Shown here piece by piece: positions 1 through 12,200 of a stretch of DNA of 64,000 nt (position 1 is its first letter; the number at the start of each line of letters is the position of its first letter). Position numbers and translations under genes: made by a program. The notes beneath the pieces are model-generated. The model made no database searches. It worked only from the letters and a program-made list of their open reading frames with translations, and had not been told where the DNA came from. Source of the stretch: Bolinopsis microptera (lineage: Eukaryota > Ctenophora > Tentaculata > Lobata > Bolinopsidae); assembly GCF_026151205.1 (NCBI RefSeq), contig NC_087074.1, forward strand, positions 558,001 through 622,000, given 5' to 3'.

Positions 1-830
1 CCACACTCCGACCAGCTCACAACCAGTCTCTCCTCCAGAGAATAAGAGTCAGCATCCCCCGACAAGACCTGGTGTGTCCTGATCCTGACCCCTACCTCCT
101 TCTCACATGTGTCGCTAAACTCCAGGGAGTGAAACACCACCACGTGCTCCTGGTGGATCTTAGCTACAGCTTCAGTCACCTCAGTGTCACACTCGTAACT
201 CTCGTGGGATTTCTCGAAGTGTTTCAGGTTTATGGTGTGAGGCAGGGACTTCACCCCGGAATCCCCCCTGAACACAAACTTCACTCTGTCCCCAATGTTG
301 GTAACTAGATAAGAGTTAGTGCCCGGAGTAGTGGAGCGGTACGGCATGCTCAAAAGGGGTCTCGGAACTGGAAATGTAACAGTGTTGTTACTCAGATAAT
401 CCAAACTCTCTGTCTGGTAGAGAAACATGCAGGCACTAGGTTTTATGTAGAGATGAGAGGGGACAAGAGAAGGCCACAGAAGTGGGAAGTTGTTTGGGGA
501 GATGGAGAGGCAGAGCTTGTGACCAGGCAGGAAGCAATGTGATGTGAATCTCATGGGAAGTGAGAATGTCCTGCTATCTTCTTCACATTCGAGGGGTTGC
601 AGATAGTTGAGATCAAACTGACATCTTGTGACTAAAGTGGCAAATCCGTCTGGGTGGATGTCACACACTTTAACGGAGAGGTAAACCCTTTTCCAACAAG
701 AAGCAGACAGTTTTACTACAAAGTTTGGTGCTCCAATCATAACCAGAGATGTTTCTAATGGATCAGAAGAGAATGAGACCGACTTATCAATTGATGCGGT
801 CTGGTCTCTTAGGGAGAACGCAGAACCTCT
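1..830 (-). CDS. Partial tandem copy of CocE-like hydrolase (C-terminal exon, runs off left edge)
   Basis: This stretch aligns without indels to 1139-1968 of the neighbouring hydrolase gene (constant offset of 1138 bases) and stays open in the same minus-strand frame. It encodes the C-terminal jelly-roll-type domain of the CocE/NonD family, recognisable by a 'VCDIHPDGFATLVTR' stretch and 'GHKLCLSISPNNFPLLWPS'. Similarity stops around 808-830, where a pyrimidine-rich acceptor (tttattttag) would begin an exon at 830. The adjacent copy is continuous at that point. The N-terminal catalytic half is not found between 830 and 1069. This is therefore either a duplicated terminal exon, perhaps an alternative 3' end for the upstream gene, or a truncated pseudogene. 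Its own stop codon lies outside the window. Confidence 0.7.
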
Positions 831-1069
831 CTAAAATAAACAACCATTCTGAACAAATATTATCAATTTCTGAAACCAACAAATTGAGTTTTATACAAGT
901 ATGGACAATTTAAGTGTGGAGGGATTCTTGAAACATGTAAGTAGGTATTGCACCCCCTAATGTTGTGATACAATAGTTTGTAGTATTTATAGTAACAGAA
1001 GCTTTAAAAAACATATGTTAATTGTCTTCCGCTTTCAGTGAACATTTTAAAGTTAAACTCTGCAAGTCT

Positions 1070-3412
1070 CTAACTCCACGTATGATGGTCCTGTCTGTGG
1101 ATGACATCTTTCCACTTCCTTGCAAAGATCTCTTCACCACACTCCGACCAGCTCACAACGAGTCTCTCCTCCAGAGAATAAGAGTCAGCATCCCCCGACA
1201 AGACCTGGTGTGTCCTGATCCTGACCCCTACCTCCTTCTCACATGTGTCGCTAAACTCCAGGGAGTGAAACACCACCACGTGCTCCTGGTGGATCTTAGC
1301 TACAGCTTCAGTCACCTCAGTGTCACACTCGTAACTCTCGTGGGATTTCTCGAAGTGTTTCAGGTTTATGGTGTGAGGCAGGGACTCCAGCCCGGAATCC
1401 CCCCTGAACACAAACTTCACTCTGTCCCCAATGTTGGTAACTAGATAAGAGTTAGTGCCCGGAGTAGTGGAGCGGTACGGCATGCTCAAAAGGGGTCTCG
1501 GAACTGGAAATGTAACAGTGTTGTTACTCAGATAATCCAAACTCTCTGTCTGGTAGAGAAACATGCAGGCACTAGGATTTATGTAGAGATCAGAAGGAAC
1601 AAGAGAGGGCCACAGAAGTGGGAAGTTGTTTGGGGAGATAGAGAGGCAGATCTTGTGACCTGGCAGGAAGCAATGTGATGTGAATCTCATAGGAAGTGAG
1701 AATGTCCTGCTATCTTCTTCACATTCGAGGGGTTGCAGATAGTTGAGATCAAACTGACATCTTGTGACTAGAGTGGCAAATCCGTCTGGGTGGATGTCAC
1801 ATACTTTAACGGAGAGGTAAACCCTCTTCCAACAAGAAGCAGACAGTTTTACTACAAAGTTTGGTGCTCCAATCATAACCAGAGATGTTTCTAATGGATC
1901 AGAAGAGAATGATACCGACTTATCAATTGATGCGGTCTGGTCCCCAGAGAATCCCCAGTCGATCCGTAACCAGTGACCACTGTTAACACCTTGGAGAGGA
2001 TGGTTCAACAGTTGAATTGGTTCACAACACGGTTCACTTGGTGGCTTATATGTTGTTATTTTGTTGATATTGTCAGTGGTAGTTGTGATGAAAAGGACCT
2101 CTACCATTTTATCATTGCTTGCAACGTGGGACTCGCCGGGAAGAAAACTTGTTAGAGTGAGATGCTTGCAAGTATCCGCTACCTTTGCCCCCCTCTCCTC
2201 CCAGTCGTCAAAAGCCACAAACCTGCCAACATCTCCAATTTCCCCGTCTTCGGAACACAATATGTCTGCTGGTTTAAAACTGTTTCGTACAAAGAGTTGC
2301 AGCCGTGGCCAAGAAGAACACTTATTTTCCTGCTCAATATGAACATCTTTGAGGTGATAACTAAACCAGTTGAGACACAAATCAAGAAACTCTATGCGTG
2401 GTCCCGTAGCTGACACGTCAGGCCAGTTGTGGACCCAGGGGCCGATAATTACTTTAGAGGAGCTGCTAAGCTTCCTTGCCATCCGCTCAATGGCCGTGGT
2501 ATATCCATCCTCCAGGCCTCCAATAGCGAGGATAGGGATAGTGACCTTCTTGTAGTCCTCATCAATTGATCCTTGTTCCCAGAACTGTCCGGGTAGCTGG
2601 TTATTGGTCCAGGAAGACATTGGTGATTTAGAGCATTTCTCCAGCCTTTTTAACCACGTCTGGTACCATTCCAGTTTCGTGTTGAAAAGTCGAGGAGGGG
2701 GAGGAAGAGCGTTTATAGCAAACATAAAGCTGGACCAGGAAAGCAGCCCTGATCCGATAGGACAACCTCCCTCTTAATGTATATCATCAGTATAACGGTT
2801 ATCAGTGGAGTACAGTGATATAGCTGTCTTCAACGGGCTACTCTCCGGCTCTAGGTACGCCATCTGAAGTCCGTTAAATCCACCCCAACTCTTACCATAC
2901 ATCCCCACCTTACTGTTACTCCAGGACTGGTGCCTGATGAACTGTAGCACTTCTGAACAGTCTCTCATCTCCTGAGGTAGATACTCTCCGTAGTAGCACC
3001 CTTCTGAAGCTCCAGTCCCCCTCATCTCCACTCTCATTACCACGAAGCCGTGGGAAGAAAACCAGGGGTGTCTGTTGTAGTCCCGAGCTGCTGTCAGTAT
3101 ATCCTTGTAGTAGGGCAGGTATTCCAGGATAACCGGGAACCTCTCCTCCTTATCGACTGTTTCTTTGTCATCGACAACAACAATGTCATCTTCAACTGTT
3201 TCTTCACCTCCTCCAAATGTAATCCTTACATCAGTGGAGTTAGAGTTAAAAGTGTTGAACTGCTCCGAGAATGAGTTGGAGGGACCGTGTCTGATGTCGG
3301 GGACCCAGACGCGGCATGACAGTGCCACACCATCCTTTAGAGGAATTGTGTAGTCACTCAGTTCGGTGACGTGATACTTTCCCAGACCGTACTTTTCTCT
3401 TTTTGACACCAT
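1070..3412 (-). CDS. CocE/NonD-family alpha/beta hydrolase (X-Pro dipeptidyl-peptidase S15-like), one in-frame TAA
   Basis: A single open frame on the minus strand, about 780 codons and apparently intronless, is broken only by one TAA at 2774-2776. The start at 3412 is the first ATG, just before the conserved 'VPLxDGVxLxxRVWxP'-type opening. The catalytic machinery is visible: nucleophile motif GKSWGG (Ser near residue 175), acid in 'GGLEDGYTTAIERMA', and histidine in 'GPWVHNWPD'. A C-terminal jelly-roll-type domain follows ('VCDIHPDGFATLVTR', 'GHKICLSISPNNFPLLWPS'). Known members hydrolyse esters, amides or X-Pro peptides; the substrate here cannot be inferred. An acidic insert near residues 44-90 is unusual. 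The stop falls in 'TDDIH-stop-EGGC', where the family normally has an aromatic residue, and the frame is unchanged across it. That suggests a point nonsense mutation, a sequencing error or readthrough. Bacterial relatives are common, so transfer is possible but not shown. Confidence 0.88.
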
Positions 3413-4300
3413 CCTATAGTTTATTAGTTAGACAGGGTAAACGTTAGAGAACTGTGTTAATTAGTATTTAAACATATTCTTTTATACGACCTTGTTCCGG
3501 TTACAAGTTCGGATTAGACGCTCAACAAATGATATATTTGGGACTTCAAGTAGTGGATAGAGCAATGCACACAAAAAACCAACAATGCACAAAAAAAAAC
3601 TCGGTCGAGAAGAACTCTATCATAAAAAAGAATTGAAGTGTGGAAATAACATGAAGGTAAAATCAAAGCAGTAGCATGTGCAGACTGCAGACACCATGAC
3701 GGTATATTGCGAGAGCTAAGAGTAAGATCGTGAGAACATGGGCTACTTCGGGGACAAATAAAATTATAATTCCTAAAAATTTTCACTTCCTACTCCTAGT
3801 ACGATGTTGAAGGACTTCGCCCCTTCGACGCGCCGCGCAAACTCTTGCTTCGCAGAGCAACGATCTGGAAGGGTTGACATCGTCAATCAACCTACGATGT
3901 AGTAAACAAATTATGCCCTGGATGACAAAATATAGCAATTAGAACTGTTGTCTAAACTCTTAATGACGTATTATTTCAAGAATATGGGATTTGAGACCAT
4001 CCACTACCACCGTCCAAATACAATTAACCTACTAATTATGGATCTACCCAGCCTAGAAACCTGAAACCGTAATCGCGATCGAAATCATCCAATTAATTCC
4101 ACACATTTCTGATAACCTTGCAAAACAGCGATTACCGGGGTGACATGACCGGTAATTTGGTAGAGACGAAAACTTTTCTAAAACCAAGATTTACTAATAA
4201 CACCAGTTGAAGTGACCTGAAGTTCTTTGACCGATGTAGCAGTTATAATTTCCCCCATATCCACATAATTAAAAATGTCCTCCCAAACCCATTTTCAGAC
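3413..4300. other. Intergenic, no feature recognised
   Basis: AT-rich sequence upstream of the hydrolase start. It probably contains that gene's promoter, but no TATA box or initiator could be called. A 90-codon minus-strand frame at 3514-3786 has no recognisable domain. Confidence 0.5.
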
Positions 4301-4334
4301 CCTTCTGTGGCCCGCTCGCTTCGCTCGCAGCGGC

Positions 4335-4745
4335 TAAGTTACTTTCCCAACAGGGGCGTGCGCAGGATTTTTAAAAGGGGCTCCGAGGCTACTGCGGCAG
4401 GGGCTCGGGGGCGCAGCCCCCGGAAAATTTTAACTGGATTATATGCTAAACCAATAGGAATAGGATGTCAATACAGAAGGTTCAAAACAGTTGATTAGAC
4501 ACTTGGTTATTAGTAATATTTTAAGGGGTGCAGTCTCCGGAAAATTTTTAACTGCATTATATGCTAAACCAATAGGATATCAATACAGAAGGTTCAAAAC
4601 AGTTGATTAGACACTTGGTTATTAGTAATATTTTAAGGGGGCAGGGGGCGCAGCATCCGGAAAATTTTTAACTGGATTATATGATAGACCAATAGGATAT
4701 CAATAGAGAAGGTTCAAAGTAGTTGATTAGACACTCGGTAATATT
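4335..4745 (+). repeat. Interspersed GC-rich transposon-like segment with three internal repeats
   Basis: A segment starting 'ggggcgtgcgcaggattttt' contains an inverted GC motif (ggggcgcagcccccgg). It is followed by about three imperfect copies of a roughly 110-bp unit containing 'ccggaaaattttaactg', 'attatatgctaaaccaatag' and 'gttgattagacacttggtta'. The composition contrasts with the AT-rich surroundings and resembles non-autonomous DNA-transposon debris. No coding capacity is seen. Confidence 0.5.
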
Positions 4746-5533
4746 TTGGATTCAAAACATTGGACAAATTAAAATTAAAGATGGCACGAATTTTAAGTCA
4801 TTTAAAGAGGAAAAATTTCCTCTCGATACCCAATGATTGAACTGCTCTTTGCGGACTGCAATTGTCAGTCGCTAACCAAGAAATTTCCTCTCAGATGCCA
4901 AAAATTTCCTCATTCTTCCCAAATTTCCTCCCAGATATCTGTTGGGTTTGCCAACTTTGTGGATATGGGTAATTTCCGGGTATCGAGTTTTACAGTGTTC
5001 TCACAGTCAAATGTTAAATGAGTCCACTTGTTTTTATTTAATATTTTAATTGAGAAAGGAATGTGGGCTTAGCTTTTCTCAGCAATTAAAACTACAACAA
5101 TTAAAACTACACATGTAATAAACTTAAAGTCAGCAAACCTATAATATCAATAAATACGGATAGATAATAGATATACTTGTTACCCTTTTGTTGTACATAA
5201 TATTAATATTGTAATAACTTAAATGTAATAAATTTCCACATTTTAGATATATAAAACGATAACAGAACACTTTTAATTCAAAACTTAAAAAAGATATCAA
5301 AACAATAACACAATATTTCGTAAGAACAGTAACATTCACAATCACTAAACTAACTTTAGCTATCTGTATTCTAATATGATGGGGGATAATTTCAAGACCA
5401 AAAACAAAGAAAACGTATCAATAATTGTACAATTTCCTATAAATATAATATTTAATTATTTTTCAGTAAAAACGTAGTAAAATATTCTAAATGATAAACT
5501 AATATAGTCGATTTTTCCTCATGTTAGTAAAAC
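4746..5533. other. HGD 3' flank / probable 3' UTR
   Basis: AT-rich sequence downstream of the HGD stop codon. A minus-strand AATAAA-type signal (tttatt at 5033-5038) lies about 500 bases past the stop and is the nearest candidate polyadenylation signal I see. Nothing else is recognised. Confidence 0.35.
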
Positions 5534-5665
5534 CTATTTTTGGTTGGGGTTGAAAAGCTTAGGAAGATTTTGCCAGCATTTCCAATAGTCATCATCTACT
5601 TTCTCACACGTCTTCAGTGCCCAGGTTGTTGACTTCAAACTCAGCGATGACTCGAACATGAAGGA
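5534..5665 (-). CDS. HGD: HGD coding exon k (C-terminal, stop)
   Basis: 132 bp encode '[18 protein letters not shown]' to '[14 protein letters not shown]' and TAG, matching the HGD C-terminus. Acceptor tccccag. Confidence 0.95.
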   Translation of the reverse strand, partial: SFMFESSLSLKSTTWALKTCEKVDDDYWKCWQNLPKLFNPNQK

Positions 5666-6257
5666 CTGGGGAGGGAAGGTGTGAGGGGGTGAAAAGTTGG
5701 TCACGTGAGTTAAACGCAAGCCAGGCCCCCAATTAACTAGCCGCAAAGCAATATTGGAGATTGCTTATTCATTCAACCATATTCAGCAAACGATTTAAGT
5801 AACTTGTTAGCAGCATATTATGGTTGAATGAATAAGCAATCTCCAATATTGCTTTGCAGCAGTAACTCTACTATTTTTATTGATATTGGAGGCCTGACTT
5901 GCTTTATTATTTTGGTTTTTATGAAAAATAAAATCTCTAACGGTGAGCGACAAGCCGTCTAAAAATATTTTAGTCTTCAAATTTCTCGTATTAAGCCGAA
6001 GGTTGGAGTTTTTGGATATGCTTAACAAGGCAGTTAATTGTTAACGAGGCAATATTTTTAAGTGGAGCTTGAAGCCCCACTTTTAACGTATTAACATTGT
6101 GACAACTAGTTAAATGCACTAGAGTCTAGTGGCACTAGACAGTGCATTTAACTAAAACTGTTTTGTGACAGGGATATCTATTAATATTACCGAAATTTAG
6201 TGAGTTAGGCAGTGAAGCAATTTCAAACTTCTAGTTTGAGGGTTTGATGTTTTTTGA

Positions 6258-6292
<35 letters not shown>

Positions 6293-9200
6293 ACACTACA
6301 CTCTGTATTTTAAAATACAGCTTGACCGGGGGGGGGGGGGGGGGTACACTTCACTCTGTATTTTAAAATACAGCTTGACGGGGGGGGGGGGGGGTACACT
6401 TCACTCTGTATTTTAAAATACAGCTTGACGGGGGGGGGGGGGGGGGGTACACTTCACTCTGTATTTTAAAATACAGCTTGACGGGGGGGGGGGGGGGGGG
6501 GGGGGTACACTTCACTCTGTATTTTAAAATACAGCTTGACGGGGGGGGGGTACACTTCACTCTGTATTTTAAAATACAGCTTGACGGGGGGGGGGGGGGG
6601 GTACACTTCACTCTGTATTTTAAAATACAGCTTGACGGGGGGGGGGGGGGGTACACTTCACTCTGTATTTTAAAATACAGCTTGACGGGGGGGGGGGGGG
6701 GTACACTTCACTCTGTATTTTAAAATACAGCTTGACGGGGGGGGGGGGGGTACACTTCACTCTGTATTTTAAAATACAGCTTGACGGGGGGGGGGGGGGT
6801 ACACTTCACTCTGTATTTTAAAATACAGCTTGACGGGGGGGGGGGGGGTACACTTCACTCTGTATTTTAAAATACAGCTTGACGGGGGGGGGGGGGGGGG
6901 TACACTTCACTCTGTATTTTAAAATACAGCTTGACGGGGGGGGGGGGGGGGGGGGGGGTACACTTCACTCTGTATTTTAAAATACAGCTTGACGGGGGGG
7001 GGGTACACTTCACTCTGTATTTTAAAATACAGCTTGACGGGGGGGGGGGGGGGGGTACACTTCACTCTGTATTTTAAAATACAGCTTGACGGGGGGGGGG
7101 GGGGTACACTTCACTCTGTATTTTAAAATACAGCTTGACGGGGGGGGGGGGGGGTACACTTCACTCTGTATTTTAAAATACAGCTTGACGGGGGGGGGGG
7201 GGGGGGTACACTTCACTCTGTATTTTAAAATACAGCTTGACGGGGGGGGGGGGGTACACTTCACTCTGTATTTTAAAATACAGCTTGACGGGGGGGGGGG
7301 GGGGGGGGTACACTTCACTCTGTATTTTAAAATACAGCTTGACGGGGGGGGGTACACTTCACTCTGTATTTTAAAATACAGCTTGACGGGGGGGGGGGGG
7401 GGGGGGGGGGTACACTTCACTCTGTATTTCAAAATACAGCTTGACGGGGGGGGGGGGGGTACACTTCACTCTGTATTTTAAAATACAGCTTGACGGGGGG
7501 GGGGGGGGGGGGGGTACACTTCACTCTGTATTTTAAAATACAGCTTGACGGTTGTTACTTGGCCGTGTTGTGAGGGCTATAACAGTAATATCATTTGACG
7601 GGTGAGCACTTTACTACTACTAGTACTACACTTTACGGTATATACAGACCCATTATCTTTGAGCAATTAGCAAATTAGAAGCTGCAACCGGACCCTCACT
7701 TCACATACCCGCGCTCTCAGCTCTCACTACAGCTAATTAGTTTTGCGTTACAATTGAGCGGTACCTGGGTATTATCAGCGACCCGGACTGGGTTGAGTGC
7801 AGCATTGCTGGCCCCAGTGAAGCAGTTAGCGTCGGGACCGTGTGGGGTCATGATGCTGTGCAGGGAACCTCCTCCCGGCTGGAACTCTCCTTCTTTAGCC
7901 TCGTAGTTACCGTATATCAGACCCATAAACTCGCTCATACAGTTTCCTAGGGTGTTATTGGATTATATTTTACAGAAGCAAGGCAGTGGCGTAACGTTGC
8001 CTGTTGGCGCCCCCGCCGAAATAGCGCCCCCTCCCCTTTTGGTGCGCCTCCCTAAAACTGAAAAAAACTAGGTGATTTTAGAGGATACCCCGGTAAAATC
8101 TCTAAAAAAAGTGTGTATCTAGAGAAAAACGCGCAGTTTTGCTAGTACTTTAGATAAGTTTTCGAAATTGTCCCACATTAAAACGACGATTTGGCGCCCC
8201 CCACCCCCACCCCCCCCCCCCCCCCCAAGTTTTGACGCTGTGTTTTATGTGGCCCGCAAAAAATGATATGTTGATATTAACAAATCAGGACTGCTATATA
8301 TACATATATAACTATAGGACTGCTCTATTACTAAATAATAAAACTTACTGTCCTGTAGTGTTATTGAAGAAGTTCTCTTGAAAGAATATACTCACTGTGG
8401 TAGTATGGAGGTCTGAAAGTGTGATCCTGCACAGCCCACCGAGGGGGGAATATTACAAAGTCACAGAGAGCAGTTCCTTCCAGCTGACCCGGACACGTCA
8501 GCACCGTGAAGATAGAGGGATCCTGCAAGGAGATTATCACGAAACTGGGGGGGGGGGGGGGGGGGGGACTACTTTAAGTGAAATATTAATGGGAGTAGTC
8601 TGGCATGAGCTTCAAGTTAAGGAATTACAGCTCTGTCATACTCAAACGGACTATCTTCCGTAGTGACGGCTCGCGGCCATCGCTGTAAGCCTAAAGTTGC
8701 AGGTAGTAGTCGCTGTAACCCTAAAGTTGCATGTAGTAGTCGCTGTAACCCTAAAGTTGCAGGTAGTCGCTGTAACCCTAAAGTTGCAGGTAGTCGCTGT
8801 AACCCTAAAGTTGCAGGTAGTCGCTGTAACCCTAAAGTTGCAGGTAGTCGCTGTAACCCTAAAGTTGCAGGTAGTCGCTGTAACCCTAAAGTTGCAGGTA
8901 GTCGCTGTAACCCTAAAATTGCAGGTAGTCGCTGTAACCCTAAAGTTGCAGGTAGTACAGACAACCACTAGACACTAACCGCGTGGTCGAATGCAGTTGC
9001 GTTGATAACCATAAAGTTCTTCAGGTTGTACTTGTAGGGAGCGTAGTTGCCATGCCAAGCCACCACATCAAACGGGGAATGGTCCTGGAATAGAACATGT
9101 CATGTGGGAACAAGCCACCACATCAAACGGGGAATGGTCCTGGAATAGAACATGTCATGTGGGAACAAGCCACCACATCAAACGGGGAATGGTCCTGGAA

Positions 9201-12200
9201 TAGAACATGTCATGTGGGAACAAGCCACCACATCAAACGGGGAATGGTCCTGGAATAGAACATGTCATGTGGGAACAAGCCACCACATCAAACGGGGAAT
9301 GGTCCTGGAATAGAACATGTCATGTGGGAACAAGCCACCACATCAAACGGGGAATGGTCCTGGAATAGAACATGTCATGTGGGAACAAGCCACCACATCA
9401 AACGGGGAATGGTCCTGGAATAGCACATGTCATGTGGGAACAAGCCACCACATCAAACGGGGAATGGTCCTGGAATAGAACATGTCATGTGGGAACAAGC
9501 CACCACATCAAACGGGGAATGGTCCTGGAATAGAACATGTCATGTGGGAACAAGCCACCACATCAAACGGGGAATGGTCCTGGAATAGAACATGTCATGT
9601 GGGAACAAGCCACCACATCAAACGGGGAATGGTCCTGGAATAGCACATGTCATGTGGGAACAAGCCACCACATTAAACGGGGAATGGTCCTGGAATAGAA
9701 CATGTCATGTGGGAACAAGCCACCACATCAAACGGGGAATGGTCCTGGAATAGAACATGTCATGTGGGAACAAGCCACCACATCAAACGGGGAATGGTCC
9801 TGGAATAGAACATGTCATGTGGGAACAAGCCACCACATCAAACGGGGAATGGTCCTGGAATAGAACATGTCATGTGGGAACAAGCCACCACATCAAACGG
9901 GGAATGGTCCTGGAATAGAACATGTCATGTGGGAACAAGCCACCACATCAAACGGGGAATGGTCCTGGAATAGAACATGTCATGTGGGAACAAGCCACCA
10001 CATCAAACGGGGAATGGTCCTGGAATAGAACATGTCATGTGGGAACAAGCCACCACATCAAACGGGGAATGGTCCTGGAATAGAACATGTCATGTGGGAA
10101 CAAGCCACCACATCAAACGGGGAATGGTCCTGGAATAGAACATGTCATGTGGGAACAAGCCACCACATCAAACGGGGAATGGTCCTGGAATAGAACATGT
10201 CATGTGGGAACAAGCCACCACATCAAACGGGGAATGGTCCTGGAATAGAACATGTCATGTGGGAACAAGCCACCACATCAAACGGGGAATGGTCCTGGAA
10301 TAGAACATGTCATGTGGGAACAAGCCACCACATCAAACGGGGAATGGTCCTGGAATAGAACATGTCATGTGGGAACAAGCCACCACATCAAACGGGGAAT
10401 GGTCCTGGAATAGAACATGTCATGTGGGAACAAGCCACCACATCAAACGGGGAATGGTCCTGGAATAGAACATGTCATGTGGGAACAAGCCACCACATCA
10501 AACGGGGAATGGTCCTGGAATAGAACATGTCATGTGGGAACAAGCCACCACATCAAACGGGGAATGGTCCTGGAATAGAACATGTCATGTGGGAACAAGC
10601 CACCACATCAAACGGGGAATGGTCCTGGAATAGAACATGTCATGTGGGAACAAGCCACCACATCAAACGGGGAATGGTCCTGGAATAGAACATGTCATGT
10701 GGGAACAAGCCACCACATCAAACGGGGAATGGTCCTGGAATAGAACATGTCATGTGGGAACAAGCCACCACATCAAACGGGGAATGGTCCTGGAATAGAA
10801 CATGTCATGTGGGAACAAGCCACCACATCAAACGGGGAATGGTCCTGGAATAGAACATGTCATGTGGGAACAAGCCACCACATCAAACGGGGAATGGTCC
10901 TGGAATAGAACATGTCATGTGGGAACAAGCCACCACATCAAACGGGGAATGGTCCTGGAATAGAACATGTCATGTGGGAACAAGCCACCACATCAAACGG
11001 GGAATGGTCCTGGAATAGAACATGTCATGTGGGAACAAGCCACCACATCAAACGGGGAATGGTCCTGGAATAGAACATGTCATGTGGGAACAAGCCACCA
11101 CATCAAACGGGGAATGGTCCTGGAATAGAACATGTCATGTGGGAACAAGCCACCACATCAAACGGGGAATGGTCCTGGAATAGAACATGTCATGTGGGAA
11201 CAAGCCACCACATCAAACGGGGAATGGTCCTGGAATAGAACATGTCATGTGGGAACAAGCCACCACATCAAACGGGGAATGGTCCTGGAATAGAACATGT
11301 CATGTGGGAACAAGCCACCACATCAAACGGGGAATGGTCCTGGAATAGAACATGTCATGTGGGAACAAGCCACCACATCAAACGGGGAATGGTCCTGGAA
11401 TAGAACATGTCATGTGGGAACAAGCCACCACATCAAACGGGGAATGGTCCTGGAATAGAACATGTCATGTGGGAACAAGCCACCACATCAAACGGGGAAT
11501 GGTCCTGGAATAGAACATGTCATGTGGGAACAAGCCACCACATCAAACGGGGAATGGTCCTGGAATAGAACATGTCATGTGGGAACAAGCCACCACATCA
11601 AACGGGGAATGGTCCTGGAATAGAACATGTCATGTGGGAACAAGCCACCACATCAAACGGGGAATGGTCCTGGAATAGAACATGTCATGTGGGAACAAGC
11701 CACCACATCAAACGGGGAATGGTCCTGGAATAGAACATGTCATGTGGGAACAAGCCACCACATCAAACGGGGAATGGTCCTGGAATAGAACATGTCATGT
11801 GGGAACAAGCCACCACATCAAACGGGGAATGGTCCTGGAATAGAACATGTCATGTGGGAACAAGCCACCACATCAAACGGGGAATGGTCCTGGAATAGAA
11901 CATGTCATGTGGGAACAAGCCACCACATCAAACGGGGAATGGTCCTGGAATAGAACATGTCATGTGGGAACAAGCCACCACATCAAACGGGGAATGGTCC
12001 TGGAATAGAACATGTCATGTGGGAACAAGCCACCACATCAAACGGGGAATGGTCCTGGAATAGAACATGTCATGTGGGAACAAGCCACCACATCAAACGG
12101 GGAATGGTCCTGGAATAGAACATGTCATGTGGGAACAAGCCACCACATCAAACGGGGAATGGTCCTGGAATAGAACATGTCATGTGGGAACAAGCCACCA

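Noticed and set aside
6363-7481. Gly-rich and Pro-rich frames
   Set aside because: Products of poly-G/poly-C tracts in a minisatellite.
8684-8956. Telomere-like 'ccctaaa' motif
   Set aside because: The motif occurs once per 27-bp unit, not as uninterrupted telomeric hexamers.
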